From Altererythrobacter sp. H2 (GTDB lineage: Bacteria > Pseudomonadota > Alphaproteobacteria > Sphingomonadales > Sphingomonadaceae), in assembly GCF_035319885.1 (NCBI RefSeq), contig NZ_CP141285.1, positions 2,170,001 through 2,234,000 of the forward strand: 64,000 nt of DNA, given 5' to 3'. The notes beneath the pieces are model-generated. The model saw only the letters and a list, made by a program, of their open reading frames with translations, had not been told where the DNA came from and searched no databases. Within the stretch, counting starts at the first letter, position 1. Each line of letters begins with the position of its first letter. Shown in pieces: positions 29,911-41,525 of this stretch. Both the position numbers and the translations under genes were made by a program.

Positions 29911-31065
29911 ATGCGCCTGTCCGACTGCCACAACATCGCCGATCTCCGCATCCTCGCCAAGCGGCGCCTGCCGTGGCCGGTGTTCGACTATATCGACGGC
30001 GCTGCCGATGATGAACTCACCAGGCGCCGAAATACCGCCGCGTTCGATGATGTGGACCTCGTCCCCAACGTGCTCGCCGGGGTCGAACAGATCGATACCC
30101 GCTGTACGATCATGGGACGGCAAAGCGCCCTGCCCCTTGTCCTCAGCCCCACCGCGCTCCAGCGCGTGTTCCACTGGCAGGGTGAGCGCGCGGTGGCCCG
30201 TGCGGCAGAGAAGTTCGGCCTGTGGTTCGGCATCTCCAGCCTGGCGACCGTCAGCATCGAGGAGATCGCGGCACTAACCAGCGGACCGAAGATGTTCCAG
30301 CTCTACGTCCATAAGGACAAGGGGCTCAACACCTCGATGATCGAGCGGTGCAAGGCGAGCGGGTTTGACGCCATCGCACTCACCGTCGACACCATCGTTT
30401 CGGGCAAGCGGGAACGGTGCCAGCGGTCCGGCTTCACCACCCCGCCCAGGTTCACCCCGCGCGCCGTCTGGTCCTATGCCACCCGCCCGCGCTGGGCGCT
30501 CGACTACATGTTCCACGAGAAGTTCCGCCTGCCCAACCTCGATAGCCACGTCAGCGAAGGCACCGGCAAGGCGGTGAGTATCGCGGAGTATTTCAACACC
30601 ATGCTCGATACCAGCATGGACTGGGATACCGCGGCGCGTATCCGGCAGGACTGGGGCGGAACCTTCTGCCTCAAGGGCGTGATGAGCGTGGCCGACGCCC
30701 GCCGTGCCGTGGAGATCGGCGCGAATGCGATCATGGTCTCCAACCACGGCGGGCGCCAGCTCGATGGCAGCCGCGCCCCGTTCGACCAGCTCGAGGAGAT
30801 CATCGACGCGGTTGGCGGGCAGATCGAGGTGATCTGCGACGGCGGCGTCCGACGCGGCACCCACGTGCTCAAGGCGCTCGCTACCGGAGCCACTGCGGCA
30901 TCGGGCGGGCGGCTCTATCTCTACGCCCTCGCCGCAGCCGGGCAGGACGGGGTGGAGCGCGCGCTGACCCTGCTGAAGGACGAGATCGAACGCGGAATGC
31001 GGTTGATGGGGGTGACCGAAGTCCGCCAGTTGAACCGCGAAATGCTGCGCCGCCGCTCGCAATGA
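29911..31065 (+). CDS. lldD: FMN-dependent alpha-hydroxy acid dehydrogenase (L-lactate dehydrogenase type)
   Basis: A 384-residue FMN enzyme with a TIM barrel that oxidises L-2-hydroxy acids. Key residues are present: FDYIDGAADDE at the N-terminus (substrate Tyr), MFQLYVHKDKG, the LKGVMSVADA lysine, the catalytic His in SNHGGRQLDGS, and the phosphate loop of CDGGVRRGTHVLKAL. The annotation as L-lactate dehydrogenase is likely but glycolate- or mandelate-type enzymes share these motifs. The extreme C-terminus MLRRRSQ and its stop codon come from a partial copy of the inverted-repeat element (31044-31069), so the last residues may be secondary. Confidence 0.88.
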   Translation: MRLSDCHNIADLRILAKRRLPWPVFDYIDGAADDELTRRRNTAAFDDVDLVPNVLAGVEQIDTRCTIMGRQSALPLVLSPTALQRVFHWQGERAVARAAEKFGLWFGISSLATVSIEEIAALTSGPKMFQLYVHKDKGLNTSMIERCKASGFDAIALTVDTIVSGKRERCQRSGFTTPPRFTPRAVWSYATRPRWALDYMFHEKFRLPNLDSHVSEGTGKAVSIAEYFNTMLDTSMDWDTAARIRQDWGGTFCLKGVMSVADARRAVEIGANAIMVSNHGGRQLDGSRAPFDQLEEIIDAVGGQIEVICDGGVRRGTHVLKALATGATAASGGRLYLYALAAAGQDGVERALTLLKDEIERGMRLMGVTEVRQLNREMLRRRSQ

Positions 31066-31069
31066 CGGG
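31044..31069. repeat. Half copy of the 92-bp inverted-repeat element, providing the lldD stop codon
   Basis: The stretch GCTGCGCC plus GCTCGCAATGACGGG, with a short insertion in between, matches the right arm of the element at 14324-14361. The lldD stop codon TGA lies in its CAATGACG end. No left arm is visible next to it. Confidence 0.6.
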
Positions 31070-31091
31070 ATAAGCGAGTAGACTTGCACCC

Positions 31092-31712
31092 ATGCTCCGC
31101 CGAATCATCCTCGTAATCGCCGCCTTCCTGACCGCTCCCCTTGCCGCGCAGGAAACTCCACCGCCGCGCACCGACCTGGTCGCGCTGGAAACAACCCTCG
31201 GCACGATTACCGTGCGGATCGAAACCGAACGCGCGCCGATCACCGCGGCCAACTTCCTGCGCTATGTCGATGAGAAGCGGTTTGACGGAATCGTGTTTTA
31301 CCGCGCCATGCACCTTGACCGGGAGCCCAAGCCAAATGGCCTGATTCAGGGCGGCACCCAGTGGGATCCCAAACGCATTCTGCCCGGCATCCCGCATGAG
31401 CCGACCTCGGTCACCGGCCTCAGCCACACCAACGGCGCGCTGTCGATGGCGATGGAAGAGCCGGGCACTGCCAACGGCGACTTCTCGATCATGGTGCAGG
31501 ACCAGACCGGCCTTGATGCCGACCCTGCCTCGGACGATCCCGTCTGGCGCAACGGTTATGCCGTGTTCGGATATGTCGTCGAGGGAATGGACGTGGTCCA
31601 GGCGATCCACGCTCTGCCGCCAGATCCCGACAAGGGCGAAGGCTGGCTGAAAGGGCAAATGCTGGCCCAGCCGGTCAAGGTGCTGCGGGCCAGGCGAATC
31701 CTGCCGAACTAG
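31092..31712 (+). CDS. Secreted cyclophilin-type peptidyl-prolyl isomerase
   Basis: A 206-residue cyclophilin with a signal peptide (MLRRIILVIAAFLTAPLAAQ). The fold is marked by VALETTLGTITVRIETERAPITAANFLRYV, the catalytic Arg in IVFYRAMH and the Phe in GDFSIMVQ. The loop from HLDREPK to the LIQGGTQWDP block is longer than in E. coli PpiA and the tail ends RARRILPN. It is divergent from canonical cyclophilins, lacking the WH pair, so its isomerase activity is probable but not assured. Confidence 0.85.
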   Translation: MLRRIILVIAAFLTAPLAAQETPPPRTDLVALETTLGTITVRIETERAPITAANFLRYVDEKRFDGIVFYRAMHLDREPKPNGLIQGGTQWDPKRILPGIPHEPTSVTGLSHTNGALSMAMEEPGTANGDFSIMVQDQTGLDADPASDDPVWRNGYAVFGYVVEGMDVVQAIHALPPDPDKGEGWLKGQMLAQPVKVLRARRILPN

Positions 31713-31769
31713 TCTAAAACCCGCGCGTCCGGGGTGGCGGAACGTCGCCTGAGCCACTATGGGGCCGCC

Positions 31770-32207
31770 ATGCGTATCGCCATAGCCTCAGACCATGCTG
31801 CCATCGCCCTCAAGGCTGAACTGCGCGACTGGTTGATCGAGCACGGTCACGAAGTGGCCGACCTTGGGCCGGACAGTGCTGAAAGCGTCGATTATCCGGA
31901 CTACGGCTACACCCTCGCTTCGGTGATTGCAGACGGCACGGCGACGCGCGGCATTGCCCTGTGCGGCAGCGGGATCGGCATTTCCATTGCGGTGAATCGC
32001 AACCCGGCAGTGCGCTGCGCGCTGGTGTCCGAACCGCTTTCGGCGGCTCTTGCCCGCGAACACAACGACGCCAATGTCCTTGCCATGGGCGCGCGCCTGA
32101 CTGGGATCGACATGGCCAAGGCCTGCGTCACCGCCTTCCTCGAGACACCGTTTGCCGGAGGCCGGCACCAGCGCCGCGTCGACAAGCTTTCCACCCCCAG
32201 CTGCTGA
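31770..32207 (+). CDS. rpiB: Ribose-5-phosphate isomerase B
   Basis: A 145-residue RpiB/LacAB-family isomerase of the pentose phosphate pathway (ribose 5-phosphate to ribulose 5-phosphate). It starts [15 protein letters not shown]. The catalytic Cys65 lies in [15 protein letters not shown] and the other active-site residues are His9 and the [12 protein letters not shown] region. The ATG at 31770 is chosen; a GTG-type reading from 31734 has no support. It precedes glyA by 11 bases, so they are co-transcribed. Confidence 0.93.
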   Translation: MRIAIASDHAAIALKAELRDWLIEHGHEVADLGPDSAESVDYPDYGYTLASVIADGTATRGIALCGSGIGISIAVNRNPAVRCALVSEPLSAALAREHNDANVLAMGARLTGIDMAKACVTAFLETPFAGGRHQRRVDKLSTPSC

Positions 32208-32218
32208 GGCATTTTCCG

Positions 32219-33529
32219 ATGACCACCGCTGAAATGAGCACCGCCGACCTGATGACCCGCTTCTGGCAGGATGACCTCGCCACGGCCGATCCGGAAATTG
32301 CCGCTGCGGTGCAGAACGAACTCAAACGCCAGCAGAACAAGATCGAGCTGATCGCGAGCGAAAACATCGCCAGCCGCGCGGTGCTTGAAGCGACCGGCAG
32401 CGTGTTTACCAACAAGTATGCCGAAGGTTATCCCGGCAAGCGTTACTACGGCGGATGCGAATATGCCGACGTGGTCGAAACGCTGGCCATCGAGCGGGCG
32501 AAGGAGCTGTTCGGCTGCAACTTTGCCAACGTCCAGCCCAACAGCGGTAGCCAGATGAACCAGGCGGTGTTCCTCGCCCTGCTCAATCCGGGCGACACGT
32601 TCATGGGGCTGGATCTCAATTCGGGTGGCCACCTGACCCACGGATCGCCGGTCAACATGAGCGGCAAGTGGTTCAACCCCGTCGCCTATGGCGTGCGCAA
32701 GGACGACGAGCAGATCGACATGGATCAGGTCGCTGCCACCGCCCGCGAGCACAAGCCGAAGCTGATCATCTGCGGCGGCACCGCCTATTCGCGCACCTGG
32801 GACTTCAAGCGGTTCCGCGAAATCGCCGACGAAGTCGGTGCCTACCTGCTGTGCGACATGAGCCACATCTCGGGGCTGGTGGCTGGGGGCGCGCACCCCT
32901 CGCCCTTCCCCCATGCCCACATCGTCACCAGCACGACCCACAAGTCCCTGCGGGGGCCACGCTCGGGCGTGATCCTGTGGAACGACGAGGCGCTGACCAA
33001 GCCGCTCAACATGGCGGTCTTCCCCGGCTTGCAGGGCGGCCCGCTGATGCATGTGGTCGCGGCCAAGGCAGTTGCCTTCCGCGAGGCGCTGCGCCCCGAA
33101 TTCAAGGCCTATGCCCGCGCCGTGGTCGAGAATGCGCGCGCACTTGCCGCCAGCCTCGAAGAGCATGGCCTTCGGATCGTCTCGGGCGGGACTGACAACC
33201 ACTCGATGCTGGTCGATCTCACGGCAAAGAACGTGACCGGCAAGGACGCCGAAAAGGGCCTCGACCGGGCCTGGCTGACCTGCAACAAGAACGGCATCCC
33301 CTACGACACGCGCAGCCCGTTCGTGACCAGCGGCGTGCGGCTCGGCACCCCGGCGGGCACGACCCGCGGGTTCGGGGTCGAGGAGTTCCGCGAAGTCGGC
33401 AAGCTGATCGCTGAGGTGGTTGACGGCCTCGCCAAGAATGGCCCCGAAGGCGATGCCCAGGTGGAGGAAAGCGTTCGCGGCCGGGTCGAGGCACTCTGCA
33501 CCCGCTTCCCCGTCTATCCGGGACGATAA
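32219..33529 (+). CDS. glyA: Serine hydroxymethyltransferase
   Basis: A 436-residue pyridoxal-phosphate enzyme that converts serine and tetrahydrofolate to glycine and methylene-tetrahydrofolate, the main source of one-carbon units. The PLP lysine is in [15 protein letters not shown], and [25 protein letters not shown] and the [14 protein letters not shown] segment are standard for SHMT. The ATG at 32219 or the ATG at 32234 are both possible; nothing decides between them. nrdR starts immediately after the glyA stop. Confidence 0.96.
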   Translation: MTTAEMSTADLMTRFWQDDLATADPEIAAAVQNELKRQQNKIELIASENIASRAVLEATGSVFTNKYAEGYPGKRYYGGCEYADVVETLAIERAKELFGCNFANVQPNSGSQMNQAVFLALLNPGDTFMGLDLNSGGHLTHGSPVNMSGKWFNPVAYGVRKDDEQIDMDQVAATAREHKPKLIICGGTAYSRTWDFKRFREIADEVGAYLLCDMSHISGLVAGGAHPSPFPHAHIVTSTTHKSLRGPRSGVILWNDEALTKPLNMAVFPGLQGGPLMHVVAAKAVAFREALRPEFKAYARAVVENARALAASLEEHGLRIVSGGTDNHSMLVDLTAKNVTGKDAEKGLDRAWLTCNKNGIPYDTRSPFVTSGVRLGTPAGTTRGFGVEEFREVGKLIAEVVDGLAKNGPEGDAQVEESVRGRVEALCTRFPVYPGR

Positions 33530-34009
33530 ATGCGCTGCCCGTTCTGTGCCCATGACGACAGCCAGGTAAAGGACAGCCGCCCGACCGAGGACAACACCTC
33601 GATCCGGCGGCGGCGGCAGTGCGACAGCTGCGGCGCACGCTTCACCACATTTGAACGGGTGCAATTGCGCGAAGTGGTGGTGGTCAAGAGCGGCGCCGAG
33701 GAAAACGAAGGGCGCCGCGAGGCATTCGACCGGCGCAAACTGGAACAATCGGTCGCCCTCGCCTGCCGCAAGCGCGGGGTGGCGCAGGAACGGATCGACC
33801 AGCTCGTCTCCGGCATCCAGCGCCAGCTCGAAGTGTCCGGCGAGAGCGAAGTGCCGTCTTCCCGCATCGGCGAGCTGGTGATGGAAGGGCTGCGCCAGAT
33901 CGACAGCGTCGCCTACATCCGCTTCGCCAGCGTCTATCGCGATTTCAGCGAGGCAAAGGATTTCGAGGAATTCGCCAGCACTGTGCAGGAAGCAGCGGGC
34001 AAAGGTTGA
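33530..34009 (+). CDS. nrdR: Transcriptional repressor NrdR
   Basis: A 159-residue regulator of ribonucleotide reductase genes that senses ATP/dATP. The N-terminal zinc ribbon has Cys3, Cys6, Cys31 and Cys34 (MRCPFC and QCDSC), and the ATP-cone domain spans roughly residues 50-140 ([23 protein letters not shown] onward). Start ATG lies directly after the glyA stop with no gap. The pairing with glyA is common in alphaproteobacteria. Confidence 0.96.
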   Translation: MRCPFCAHDDSQVKDSRPTEDNTSIRRRRQCDSCGARFTTFERVQLREVVVVKSGAEENEGRREAFDRRKLEQSVALACRKRGVAQERIDQLVSGIQRQLEVSGESEVPSSRIGELVMEGLRQIDSVAYIRFASVYRDFSEAKDFEEFASTVQEAAGKG

Positions 34010-34016
34010 TGTCAGC

Positions 34017-34730
34017 GTGAACGCGCCCGTGATCGTCCTCGTCCGCCCGCAGCTGGGCGAGAATATCGGCAAGGCGGCGCGGGCCATGCTCAATTTCGGA
34101 TTGACCGAAATGCGGCTGGTCTCACCGCGCGATGGCTGGCCCAACCCATCAGCCGGGCCGGCCGCGGCGGGTGCAGATGCGGTGCTGGCCCAGGCAAAGG
34201 TCTATGAGACCACGGCCGAGGCCGTGGCCGACTGCGCCCATGTCTATGCCACAACCGTGCGCAAGCGCGGCGTGACCAAGCCCGTCGTGACCCCAGAGTT
34301 AGCTGCGCAGCAAATCCACGCGCAGCCAGGGCGCAATGCCATTCTATTCGGGGCCGAACGCTCCGGGTTGGAAACCGAGGATGTCGCTCTCGCCCGCACC
34401 ATCGTGACCGTGCCGATCAACCCGGACTTCGGCTCGCTCAACCTAGCCCAGGCGGTCGTCCTGTGTGCCTATGAATGGTCCAAATCACTGGATCTGGCTT
34501 CACCGCCGGAAGAGGAAATTCTGCCGCCGGCACCGCAGGAAGAGCTGGAAGGCCTGATCGCCCACTTCGAAGCCTTGCTGGAGCCGCGCGGCTATTTCCT
34601 CCCCGAAGGAAGGGCCGAAGCGACCCGCCGCACCTTGCGCGGGGTGCTGACCAAGCCGGGCTGGAACCACTTCGAAGTCCGCACCCTGCGCGGGGTGCTG
34701 ACGACGCTGGGGCGCAGCGTCAGGTCCTGA
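34017..34730 (+). CDS. trmJ: SpoU-class tRNA (cytidine/uridine-2'-O-)methyltransferase, TrmJ type
   Basis: A 237-residue SPOUT methyltransferase. The three SpoU motifs are read as VLVRPQLGENIGKAARAMLNFG, ILFGAERSGLETEDVALA and IVTVPINPDFGSLNLAQAVVLCAYE, and the C-terminal helical extension (residues about 160-237) matches TrmJ, which methylates position 32 of tRNAs. The GTG at 34017 starts the gene 7 bases after the nrdR stop; an ATG at 34009 is in a closed frame. The DNA coding the C-terminus contains two near-identical 23-base stretches (RTLRGVLT motif twice), 51 bases apart. Confidence 0.9.
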   Translation: MNAPVIVLVRPQLGENIGKAARAMLNFGLTEMRLVSPRDGWPNPSAGPAAAGADAVLAQAKVYETTAEAVADCAHVYATTVRKRGVTKPVVTPELAAQQIHAQPGRNAILFGAERSGLETEDVALARTIVTVPINPDFGSLNLAQAVVLCAYEWSKSLDLASPPEEEILPPAPQEELEGLIAHFEALLEPRGYFLPEGRAEATRRTLRGVLTKPGWNHFEVRTLRGVLTTLGRSVRS

Positions 34731-35031
34731 TCCGGTCCCACTCGACCAGTTCATAGGCAATCGAAGCCTCGACCAGCTGCTCCCAGATGGCTGCCAGTGC
34801 ATCCGCAGGAAGGCCCCGCACGGCGGCATCGGCGCGGGCATTTCCGATAACCTGTGCTTTACGCGCCTCATCGCGAACCACGCCGCGATCGGCTTTGATC
34901 CGGGCGGCGGCGCGCATGTAGCCGAACCTGCGGTCGAGCAGGTCCATCAGTGCGCGATCGGTTGCATCGACCCCGGCCCGCACTTCGGCCATGGTCGCGC
35001 AGTCCTCGGGGGCTTTCGACTGTTCGTTCAT
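34720..35031 (-). CDS. Chorismate mutase, AroQ class
   Basis: A 103-residue all-helical chorismate mutase, converting chorismate to prephenate for Phe and Tyr synthesis. The helix-1 pattern VRAGVDATDRALMDLLDRRFGYMRAAARIK has the active-site Arg and Lys, and VRDEARKAQVIGNAR and the C-terminal EQLVEASIAYELVEWDR complete the fold. It may instead be a salicylate biosynthesis isochorismate-pyruvate lyase, which shares this fold. The ATG at 35031 is preferred to the one at 35061. It overlaps trmJ tail to tail by 11 bases. Confidence 0.85.
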   Translation of the reverse strand: MNEQSKAPEDCATMAEVRAGVDATDRALMDLLDRRFGYMRAAARIKADRGVVRDEARKAQVIGNARADAAVRGLPADALAAIWEQLVEASIAYELVEWDRIRT

Positions 35032-35097
35032 GGTCGCGCGCCCTGCCCCGCGCACGGCCATTTGTCGAGTGCCGGATTGGCTTGCCCCCCAACCACC

Positions 35098-35125
35098 TTG
35101 ACGGGGGCGGCAATCCTGCTAGGGC
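35098..35125 (+). promoter_or_regulatory. Possible promoter upstream of rpsD
   Basis: A -35 TTGACG at 35098-35103 is spaced 16 bases from a weak -10 TAGGGC at 35120-35125. It is the only -35-like match in the 237-base gap between the chorismate mutase and rpsD genes. No other element is seen in this gap. Confidence 0.35.
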
Positions 35126-35268
35126 GCGCGCTCGCAATTGGCCCCGCACCCCGGTGAAGCGGTGGCCGCGCATGACAGCAAGTCAGGTGGTGCGATGCCG
35201 GGTTGAATGGCCAGCTCCAGTTCAAAGTGGATTGGGGGGATGGTTCAGCAAATCGAAGGATGCGACAC

Positions 35269-35883
35269 ATGTCGAAGCGCAAAAGCGCCAAGTACAAACT
35301 CGACCGCCGGATGGGAGAAAACATCTGGGGTCGTCCCAATTCTCCGGTTAACAAGCGTTCCTATGGCCCCGGCCAGCATGGCCAGCGCCGCAAGGGCAAG
35401 GTCAGCGACTTCGGCCTGCAGTTGCGCGCCAAGCAGAAGCTCAAGGGCTACTACGGCGATGTGACCGAGAAGCAGTTCAAGCGCACCTACCAGGAAGCGT
35501 CGCGGATGAAGGGCGATACTTCGCAGAACCTGATCGGCCTGCTCGAGCGCCGCCTTGACATGGTGGTCTACCGCGCCAAGTTCGCACCGACCATTTTCGC
35601 TGCGCGCCAGATCGTCAGCCACGGCCACATCCACGTCAACGGCGTGAAGTGCAACATTGCGAGCCGCCGGATCGACGTGGGCGACGTGATCAGCCTCGGC
35701 AAGAAGGCCCAGGAAATGGTGCTGGTGATCGAAGCGCAGAGCCTGCCCGAGCGTGACATTCCCGATTATGTTGCGCCTGACGGCACCGACAAGATCACCT
35801 TTACCCGCGTTCCCAAGCTGGACGAGGTGCCTTACCCCGTCACCATGGAACCGAACCTGGTGGTCGAATTCTACTCGCGCTGA
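35269..35883 (+). CDS. rpsD: 30S ribosomal protein S4
   Basis: A 204-residue primary 16S rRNA-binding protein of the small subunit, which in many bacteria also regulates ribosomal protein operons by binding mRNA. It starts [21 protein letters not shown] and has the S4 RNA-binding domain ([32 protein letters not shown]). The internal ATG at 35269 gives the expected S4 length; an upstream reading from 35203 would add 22 unlikely residues. The gene stands alone, with a strong terminator 26 bases after the stop. Confidence 0.97.
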   Translation: MSKRKSAKYKLDRRMGENIWGRPNSPVNKRSYGPGQHGQRRKGKVSDFGLQLRAKQKLKGYYGDVTEKQFKRTYQEASRMKGDTSQNLIGLLERRLDMVVYRAKFAPTIFAARQIVSHGHIHVNGVKCNIASRRIDVGDVISLGKKAQEMVLVIEAQSLPERDIPDYVAPDGTDKITFTRVPKLDEVPYPVTMEPNLVVEFYSR

Positions 35884-35908
35884 TCCTGAGGGACAGCGAC
35901 GAAACAAG

Positions 35909-35937
35909 AGGGCGGTCCTGCGGGGCCGCCCTTTTTC
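35909..35937 (+). terminator. Rho-independent terminator of rpsD
   Basis: A 7-bp stem AGGGCGG / CCGCCCT (35909-35915, 35926-35932) with a 10-base loop is followed by TTTTT at 35932-35936. Confidence 0.85.
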
Positions 35938-35982
35938 GTTCAGCAGATATGCGATAACCCTCCTCCGAAAGGGGGGTGCACT

Positions 35983-38528
<2,546 letters not shown>

Positions 38529-38532
<4 letters not shown>

Positions 38533-39467
38533 GCCGCCTGCCCCTCTGACAGAAGGCCGACGAAAATGTCCTCCAGCGAAGATTCGTGGATGTCGATCCC
38601 GGCAAAGTCGATCCCGGCCGCCACCAGCGCCTTGACCAGCGCGGCTATCTCCGCCTTGCCCTTGCCGGTCCCGTCCCCACCGCGATAGCACAATCGGTGG
38701 CCATCCTGCTCCAGATGGACCGGGAACCCCTGCAAGGCCTCGGGAAGCGAAGCGAGTGGCTGAACCAGATCGATGATCGCTTCAGTCCGCCCGAGTCGGG
38801 CCATCATGGCCGCCTTGTCGTCCACCATCAGGATCCGGCCGCCGCGAATGATTCCCACGCGGTCCGCCATTTCTTCGGCTTCCTCGATGTAGTGGGTGGT
38901 GAGCACGATGGTCACCCCGCGCGCGCGCATGGCATCGATCTGGCGCCACATGTCGCGCCGCAGTTCTACGTCGACGCCGGCGGTCGGCTCGTCGAGGAAC
39001 AGCAGGTCAGGCTCGTGCGCCATAGCCTTGGCAATCAGCACCCGCCGCTTCATCCCGCCTGACAGCGCCATGATCCGCTCGTCACGCTTGTCCCACAGGC
39101 TGAGCGAGCGGAGGATTTCTTCGATCCGGGCCTTATCGGGCGGCAGGCCGAACAGCCCGCGCGAATAGCTAACCGCGCGGATGACCGGCTCGAACATATC
39201 AGTGGCGAGTTCCTGCGGTACCAGCCCGATCCGGGCCCGCGCGCGGCGCCAGTCGGTCGCGAGGTCATGCCCGAAGGCGCGCATCGTTCCGGCCGTGGGC
39301 CGCACCAAGCCGCAGACCGCACCGATCAGCGTGGTCTTGCCCGCACCGTTGGGGCCGAGCAGCGCGAAGATTTCGCCCTTGTGGACAGTCAGGTCGACCG
39401 AATCGAGCGCCTTCAACCCACCCGGGTAGGTCTTGCTGAGCCCTTCGAGTTCGAGAATCGCATCCAC
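38529..39467 (-). CDS. ABC transporter ATPase (YadG-type)
   Basis: A 312-residue ATPase for the adjacent ABC-2 permease. It has Walker [11 protein letters not shown]-loop region, signature [20 protein letters not shown], Walker [13 protein letters not shown] and the switch His in [19 protein letters not shown]-terminal extension (about residues 230-312) follows the family. The frame begins at a GTG (39467); an overlapping ATG is in a different frame. It follows the carotenoid oxygenase gene by 5 bases in the same direction. Confidence 0.92.
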
Positions 39468-39472
39468 CTGCC

Positions 39473-40897
39473 TCAGCTAGCGGCAATCCAGTTGCCGTGG
39501 AACCCCGGCGGAACGAGATGGGGGATAGCGACTGAGGCAACCGGGCCCAGCGTCATGGCATCAAGGATTTCCAGCACGCTGGTGCGGGCGTTGCGGTCGA
39601 TCACATAGCCCATAACCCAGCCATCGCCTTCAGGGGCACTTTCGTTGCGCGGGACGAAGACGAACTCGCCAGGAATGCGGCCCTCGCCGAAATCATGCGC
39701 GATCCGCTCGCCGGTTACGAGGTCGTGGCGATAAAGCGGCATCGGCGCGACGAATTCCAGATCCCCATCCTCCGGGAGGCCCATCGACCAGAGGTAGCGA
39801 TAGGGCTTGGTGAAGTAGCGTTCGTCCGGACGCGGGAACTCCTGCCCGGCCCGGTCCAGCGTCATCCGGGAAACCGTGCCGGTTTGTGGGTCGATGGTCC
39901 ACCGCTCGAGCCCAAGGGGGCGGCCGTAGGGCCCCGGCATATCGCCATCGAAAATCGTCTCGTAAGCGCACAGGTCGATCACGACCCGGCCAGAATCATC
40001 CTCGAAGCTGTTGCCAACGTGGAAAACGTAGCAGGGATCAACCTCGCACCAGATCGGCTCACCGCCCTGGCGCGGCACCAGCCCGACGCGTGCCTTGTGG
40101 TCCGCGTTCCAGCGGTATGGGAACTGGTAACCGTTGATCACCGCCTTAATCGAGAAGGTCACCGGCAGATCCAGCACCACCGCGTAGTTTGCGGTCAGCG
40201 CGCAGTCATGAATCGAGGGGCCGTTGACCACTGTGACAGGCGTTTCCCGCAGGACCTTGCCCGCACGATCAAGGACTACGTGGCGGATCGTGTCATGGAC
40301 CATCCCGTCATAGCAGATCGCATGGAATTCGCCTGTGTCAGGGCACTGGTGCGGATGGGCCGTAAAGCTGCCGGTCAGGCCGCCGCCGAAGTCGGAATAG
40401 GCCACCGATTCGAGATTATCGTCCAGTTCGACCGGAAACGATCCGGCCTCGACCAGGGCCATGATCTTGCCGCCCACGCCCAGTACATTGGTGTTGACCG
40501 TGTCAGCCCGCCCCCGTCGCGGACCGGGAACGGCCGCCGGACCACCCTTGCCCTCCAGTTCCTGCGAACGGATGTAGCGGTTGCGATACCACTCAGCCTT
40601 CCCGGCGCGCAGCCGGACGCCGTGAACCATCCCGTCGCCCAGGAACCAGTGATGGCCCTTGCCGGGATCACGAAACGGGTTCGGACCGATCCGCACATAG
40701 CGACCATCCAGTTCAGCGGGGATTGTACCAGTCACCGTCAAAGCGTCGAGCGTCAATTCGTCGGCCATCGGTGTGTGGACGCCGTTGACGAAGGGATTGC
40801 GGTCGGCCCCATCGAGCCGGGTGCGGTTCATTCCTGCAACGGCCATGATGGCCGGGGTAACCGCCTTGCGGATGGTTCTCTCGATGACACTTGCCAT
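39473..40897 (-). CDS. Carotenoid cleavage oxygenase (RPE65 family)
   Basis: A 474-residue non-haem iron dioxygenase of the carotenoid/stilbene cleavage family. The four iron-ligand histidines are recognisable: TAHPHQ, SIHDCAL, FHVGNSFED and PPGFHGNW (C-terminal). GPNPFRDPGKGHHWFLGDGMVHGV is a strong family marker. Substrates may be apocarotenoids or lignin-derived stilbenes, both known for this family in sphingomonads. The ATG at 40897 has a GAAGGCGAG site. It is divergent from a TetR-type regulator and overlaps, or nearly so, in its promoter. Confidence 0.9.
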   Translation of the reverse strand: MASVIERTIRKAVTPAIMAVAGMNRTRLDGADRNPFVNGVHTPMADELTLDALTVTGTIPAELDGRYVRIGPNPFRDPGKGHHWFLGDGMVHGVRLRAGKAEWYRNRYIRSQELEGKGGPAAVPGPRRGRADTVNTNVLGVGGKIMALVEAGSFPVELDDNLESVAYSDFGGGLTGSFTAHPHQCPDTGEFHAICYDGMVHDTIRHVVLDRAGKVLRETPVTVVNGPSIHDCALTANYAVVLDLPVTFSIKAVINGYQFPYRWNADHKARVGLVPRQGGEPIWCEVDPCYVFHVGNSFEDDSGRVVIDLCAYETIFDGDMPGPYGRPLGLERWTIDPQTGTVSRMTLDRAGQEFPRPDERYFTKPYRYLWSMGLPEDGDLEFVAPMPLYRHDLVTGERIAHDFGEGRIPGEFVFVPRNESAPEGDGWVMGYVIDRNARTSVLEILDAMTLGPVASVAIPHLVPPGFHGNWIAAS

Positions 40898-40914
40898 GAC
40901 CGACTCGCCTTCCC

Positions 40915-40960
40915 TATAAAGTGAACGACGTTAACATAGCCGCAAAGATAACAGTGTCAA
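40915..40960. promoter_or_regulatory. Overlapping divergent promoters of the carotenoid oxygenase and TetR genes
   Basis: Leftward: -35 TTGACA (complement of 40955-40960) and -10 TATGTT (complement of 40933-40938), 16-base spacer, perfect -35. Rightward: -35 TTGCCA at 40891-40896 and -10 TATAAA at 40915-40920, 18-base spacer. An imperfect dyad based on GAC-n-GTTA lies between them, a candidate TetR operator. The rightward -10 sits just before the GTG at 40921, which suggests translation of the regulator starts later, at 40954. Confidence 0.5.
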
Positions 40961-41520
40961 CATCGCCTGAAACCTACCACCACGGCGCCCTGCGCGAAGC
41001 CCTGATCGAGGCGGGACTGGCTGCGCTTGAGAAGGATGCTGGGGACGTCGACATCTCGCTGCGGGCGCTGGCCCGCTCGGTCGGCGTCTCGCCAACCGCA
41101 GTCTATCGCCACTTTCCCAACAAGAGCGCCCTGCTTGCTGCCCTCGCCGCCGAAGGGCTGGACCGGCTTGCATCTGCGCAACAGAGGGCGGCCGAAGAAG
41201 CTGGCGGCGGCGCGGCCGGTTTCAGTGCCTCTGGGCGGACCTACGTCCGCTTTGCCCTGGCCCATCCCGCCCTGTTCCGTCTGATGTTCTCGCATGGAGT
41301 CCCGGAAAGTCACGCCGGTCACAAGGAAGACCGCGCCTGGCTGCTGCTGGTACAGATGACTCGGAGCCTCACACCCGATGAAGACAGTGCGGAACGCATG
41401 GCCCTGCAAGCCTGGGCGATCGCCCACGGCATCGCCATGCTCATGCTCGATGGACGATTTCCTGCCGATGACGCCCTGATTGACCGGCTACTCGACACCG
41501 AGGGGCTGTTTCTCCGCTGA
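40954..41520 (+). CDS. TetR-family transcriptional regulator
   Basis: A TetR regulator with the N-terminal helix-turn-helix LRALARSVGVSPTAVYRHFPNKSALLAALAAEGLDRL. The C-terminal ligand-binding domain follows a conserved segment (GRTYVRFALAHPALFRLMFSHGV). The two possible starts are the GTG at 40921 and the GTG at 40954; the promoter positions make 40954 (188 residues) more plausible. It probably controls the divergent carotenoid oxygenase gene. The ligand is unknown. Confidence 0.88.
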   Translation: MSTSPETYHHGALREALIEAGLAALEKDAGDVDISLRALARSVGVSPTAVYRHFPNKSALLAALAAEGLDRLASAQQRAAEEAGGGAAGFSASGRTYVRFALAHPALFRLMFSHGVPESHAGHKEDRAWLLLVQMTRSLTPDEDSAERMALQAWAIAHGIAMLMLDGRFPADDALIDRLLDTEGLFLR

Positions 41521-41525
41521 TCGGA

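Noticed and set aside
31907-34144. A 745-codon open frame on the - strand opposite rpiB, glyA and nrdR
   Set aside because: It covers three firm genes on the other strand and shows no domain; it is a GC-rich antisense shadow.
40921-41520. GTG at 40921 as the TetR start
   Set aside because: The predicted -10 (40915-40920) ends directly before it, so a transcript would begin after this codon; 40954 fits better, though 40921 is not fully excluded.
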